Source: Herminiimonas sp. (lineage in GTDB: Bacteria > Pseudomonadota > Gammaproteobacteria > Burkholderiales > Burkholderiaceae). Taken from it: a DNA stretch of 10,042 bases. The stretch is taken from contig JACMQD010000091.1 in assembly GCA_014377155.1 (NCBI GenBank), forward strand, positions 1-10,042, written 5' to 3'. Shown here piece after piece: positions 9,001 through 10,042 of the stretch (the stretch's first letter is position 1; each line of letters starts with the position of its first letter). Position numbers and translations under genes: made by a program. The notes beneath the pieces are model-generated. The model ran no database searches and had not been told where the DNA came from. It saw nothing but the letters and a program-made list of their open reading frames with translations.

Positions 9001-9305
9001 TCGATCTTGCGGTTGAGCTCAAACTGCAGGCTGATGCGGGCCGAGCCGTTGCCGGAATTCGAGGTCATTTCATTGACGCCGGCGATCACGCCCAGACGCC
9101 GCTCGAGTGGTGTGGCGACGCTGGTGGCCATGGTTTCCGGACTGGCGCCAGGCAGCGAAGCGCTGACCGAAATGGTCGGATAGTCGACCTGCGGAAGGGG
9201 CGACACCGGCAACGCGAAGAAGGCACCGATTCCGGCGAGCGCAATGCCGATGGTCAGCAGGATCGTGGCCACCGGACGCCTGACGAACGGCTCCGACAAA
9301 TTCAT
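6009..9305 (-). CDS. mdtC: RND multidrug efflux pump subunit, MdtC/MuxC family
   Basis: The 1098-residue inner membrane protein is a proton-driven RND transporter of the AcrB superfamily that moves drugs or other amphiphiles from periplasm and membrane to the outer membrane channel. The N-terminal region matches MdtC rather than MdtB: RPVATILL, then [19 protein letters not shown], then [18 protein letters not shown]. The proton relay is intact: Asp405-Asp406 in [13 protein letters not shown] (TM4, equivalent to AcrB D407/D408) and Lys985 in GIVKKNAIM (TM10, equivalent to K940). The TM5-6 segment [17 protein letters not shown] is standard. The family usually has about 1025-1040 residues; the surplus is a ~64-residue Ala/Thr-rich insertion (residues 777-840). 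The ATG overlaps the stop of the upstream MdtB-like gene (ATGA) and has an AGGG ribosome binding site seven bases before it. MdtB and MdtC form a mixed trimer in E. coli; the same is expected here. Orthology to mdtC in the strict sense is inference. Confidence 0.93.
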   Translation of the reverse strand: MNLSEPFVRRPVATILLTIGIALAGIGAFFALPVSPLPQVDYPTISVSASLPGASPETMATSVATPLERRLGVIAGVNEMTSNSGNGSARISLQFELNRKIDAAAREVQAAINASRVDLPASLRSNPTYRKANPSASPVIILALTSKTRSPGQVYESVANLMQQKLAQVAGVGDVELGGGSLPAVRVDLLPFALNRYGVSAEDVRAAIQSSVANRPKGAIEGDDRRLQIYSRAGTATGGRTAADYRGLVVAWRDNAAIRLSDVAEIIDGVENINTLGLFNGDAAVVVLVTAQPGANVIEVVNGVRALLPELQAQLPADVRLNVASDSTNSIRSSLHEIEITLLISIALVVLVVSAFLRSLRATVIPAVATVVSLLGTFCVMYLLGFSLNNLSLMALTVATGFVVDDAIVVLENTSRHIEEGMDRMKAALLGAREVGFTVLSISLSLVAVFIPLLFMGGQVGRLFREFAVTLSAAVLISLVISLTTTPMMCAWLLKEKADERPPGRLARIFERGFRRVHRTYEISLDWAMGSAWLVMLILVAVIALNGYLFSAIPKGFFPQQDTGQIRGGLRADQSISFQAIQGKLRELVDIIKRDPAVATVVGFTGGGRAGGGFIFVNLKPASERTDSGQAVIARLRPKLAKVTGITLFLNTVQDVRMGGRQANSTYQYTLKSDKLDDLRLWATKLADRMKAQPALTDVDTDQQENGVETFVTIDRDSAARLGVTARDIDNALYNSFGQRQVATIYDDLNQYKVVMGVAPRYALSPESLKDVYVPAKGVAQATTAAAASVSPSVATAPATASTPGTAATGTAATGTATASVNPALRDASNGQALSTAAATMVPLSAFASFAEGATATSISHQDAELATTVSFNLSEGSTLADGQAAVRQAEADIGMPANVRGSFEGTARSAQDTQDQQPLLIVAAVVVIYILLGMLYESLIHPVTVLSTLPSAGVGAVLALLMFDMEFSIIALIGVFLLIGIVKKNAIMIIDFAIEAERARGLSAVEAVREACMLRFRPILMTTLAAALGALPLAIGFGEGAELRRPLGITIIGGLIASQFLTLLTTPVVYILLDKLRSRSPAERHLSRTGDTQPTSQ
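6321..6373 (-). repeat. 53-base near-identical stretch shared by the two pump genes, copy 1 (MdtC-like)
   Basis: This stretch encodes the TM10 proton-relay region ([11 protein letters not shown] and the following IDFAI). It matches 9608-9660 in the MdtB-like gene at 52 of 53 bases; the single difference is in a GATG/GATC position. Flanking sequence is much less alike, so identity is concentrated at this site. Confidence 0.85.
6786..6977 (-). other. low-complexity Ala/Thr-rich insertion in the MdtC-like subunit
   Basis: Residues 777-840 of the pump lie between the conserved YVPA and MVPLSAFA elements, which in related pumps are separated by only a few residues (as in YVRxxxGxMVPFSAF of AcrB-type proteins). 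The insert is almost entirely Ala, Thr, Ser, Val, Pro and Gly. Its middle (6849-6893) encodes three imperfect five-residue units, GTAAT-GTAAT-GTATA, with synonymous codon differences between units. The frame is kept on both sides. By analogy with AcrB it lies in the C-terminal periplasmic half near the border of the docking and porter parts; it is probably a flexible loop in the periplasm. Confidence 0.8.
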
Positions 9306-10042
9306 GTGGCTACCCTGTCATCGGCCCCAACCGGGTTGCGGCGTCCGCCCCAGCGCTGGGCCAAACTGTCGAACCCGAGGTAAATTACGGGCGTCGTGAA
9401 CAAGGTCAGTACCTGGCTGACGATGAGGCCACCGAAAATCGCCAGGCCCAGCGGACGGCGCAGTTCTGCGCCCTCGCCCCACCCAAGCATCAGCGGCACC
9501 GCGGCAAACAGCGCCGCTAGCGTGGTCATCAGGATCGGCCGGAAGCGCAGCATTGCCGCCTGATGAATGGCCTCGCGCGGCGACTTGCCGCCATTGCGTT
9601 CGGCATCGATGGCGAAGTCGATCATCATGATGGCGTTCTTTTTGACGATGCCGATCAGCAGGATGATGCCGATGATACCGATCACGCCCAGGTCCTGGCC
9701 GCTGATCATCAGCGCCAGCAGCGCGCCGACGCCCGCCGATGGCAGGGTCGACAGGATCGTCAGCGGATGGATGTAACTTTCATACAGCACACCGAGCACG
9801 ATGTAGACGCAGATCACCGCCGCCAGAATCAACCACAGCTGGCTGGTCAGTGACGCTTGGTAGGCACCGGCTGCCCCAAGAAAGGTCATCGTCACGCTCG
9901 GCGGCAGGCCGATATCGGTCGCCGCCTGCCGGATCGTGTCGACGGCTTTGCCCAGCGAGACGCCGGGCGCAGTGTCGAAACCCAGTGTGGTCGCCGGAAA
10001 CTGGGCCACATGCGTGATCTGTAACGGTGCCGGCCGCTCCGA
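9302..10042 (-). CDS. mdtB: RND multidrug efflux pump subunit, MdtB/MuxB family, C-terminal part (cut by window edge)
   Basis: The last 246 residues of a second RND transporter are present; the frame is open to the right edge, so the N-terminal three quarters lie outside. Visible elements: the end of the porter region ([17 protein letters not shown]), TM8-TM9 ([25 protein letters not shown], in two parts around the Y), [18 protein letters not shown] with the TM10 proton-relay Lys, [20 protein letters not shown], and the tail [14 protein letters not shown]...[14 protein letters not shown] at 10009 can be read as a start but lies inside a conserved region, so it is an internal Val. The stop overlaps the start of the MdtC-like gene by four bases. 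Calling it MdtB rests on being upstream of an MdtC-like partner and on the C-terminal [14 protein letters not shown] form. It would form the mixed trimer with the next gene's product. Confidence 0.9.
   Translation of the reverse strand, partial: SERPAPLQITHVAQFPATTLGFDTAPGVSLGKAVDTIRQAATDIGLPPSVTMTFLGAAGAYQASLTSQLWLILAAVICVYIVLGVLYESYIHPLTILSTLPSAGVGALLALMISGQDLGVIGIIGIILLIGIVKKNAIMMIDFAIDAERNGGKSPREAIHQAAMLRFRPILMTTLAALFAAVPLMLGWGEGAELRRPLGLAIFGGLIVSQVLTLFTTPVIYLGFDSLAQRWGGRRNPVGADDRVAT
9313..9316 (-). promoter_or_regulatory. ribosome binding site of the MdtC-like gene
   Basis: AGGG on the minus strand (9316-9313) stands seven bases ahead of the ATG at 9305 and lies inside the end of the MdtB-like coding sequence. 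Together with the ATGA overlap it supports the chosen start and coupled translation. Confidence 0.6.
9608..9660 (-). repeat. 53-base near-identical stretch shared by the two pump genes, copy 2 (MdtB-like)
   Basis: Second copy of the stretch described at 6321-6373, in the same orientation and encoding the same TM10 segment, with one mismatch. The pump genes are paralogues, so shared ancestry explains similar protein, but near-identity at synonymous sites over 53 bases suggests strong constraint or local gene conversion. Confidence 0.85.

Noticed and set aside
9302..10009. Reading the MdtB-like fragment as a short complete protein from GTG 10009
   Set aside because: The frame continues to the window edge and the region before the GTG carries family-like sequence, so the codon is an internal Val.

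Overview
The window looks like chromosome from a Gram-negative beta-proteobacterium, most likely Burkholderiales and perhaps Oxalobacteraceae-like. This is inferred from moderately high G+C coding sequence, a TonB-dependent receptor, a large PDC/PAS/GGDEF sensor protein, and an MdtB-MdtC-outer membrane factor gene order known from proteobacteria. No species-specific marker is visible. I see no rRNA, tRNA, CRISPR array, insertion sequence or phage gene.

Left part (1-884, minus strand): the N-terminal third of a TonB-dependent outer membrane receptor, with signal peptide, plug domain and start of the barrel. It runs off the left edge. A 574-base, noticeably A+T-rich spacer (885-1458) separates it from a divergently transcribed gene at 1459-4077. 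That gene encodes an 872-residue inner membrane diguanylate cyclase with a periplasmic PDC/dCache-type sensor, three tandem PAS domains and a C-terminal GGDEF domain with AGDEF signature and an RxxD inhibitory site. The receptor and the cyclase probably share one control region and may form a nutrient-sensing/c-di-GMP pair (inference).

Middle (4078-4558, plus strand): the decayed remains of a second, unrelated GGDEF protein. The C-terminal half is readable, with GGEEF and the end of the domain. The upstream half is broken by frameshifts and an apparent deletion of the metal-binding DxDxFK region.

Right part (4591-10042, minus strand): an RND multidrug efflux operon read right to left. It holds an MdtB/MuxB-like pump subunit (C-terminal part only, cut by the right edge), a complete MdtC/MuxC-like pump subunit, and a NodT-family outer membrane lipoprotein channel. 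Consecutive genes overlap by ATGA, so translation is probably coupled. The order matches mdtBC and muxBC-opmB systems; the membrane fusion protein gene (mdtA/muxA) is expected beyond the right edge. The MdtC-like subunit is unusual in carrying a ~64-residue Ala/Thr-rich low-complexity insertion in its second periplasmic half, which fully accounts for its excess length over the family norm.
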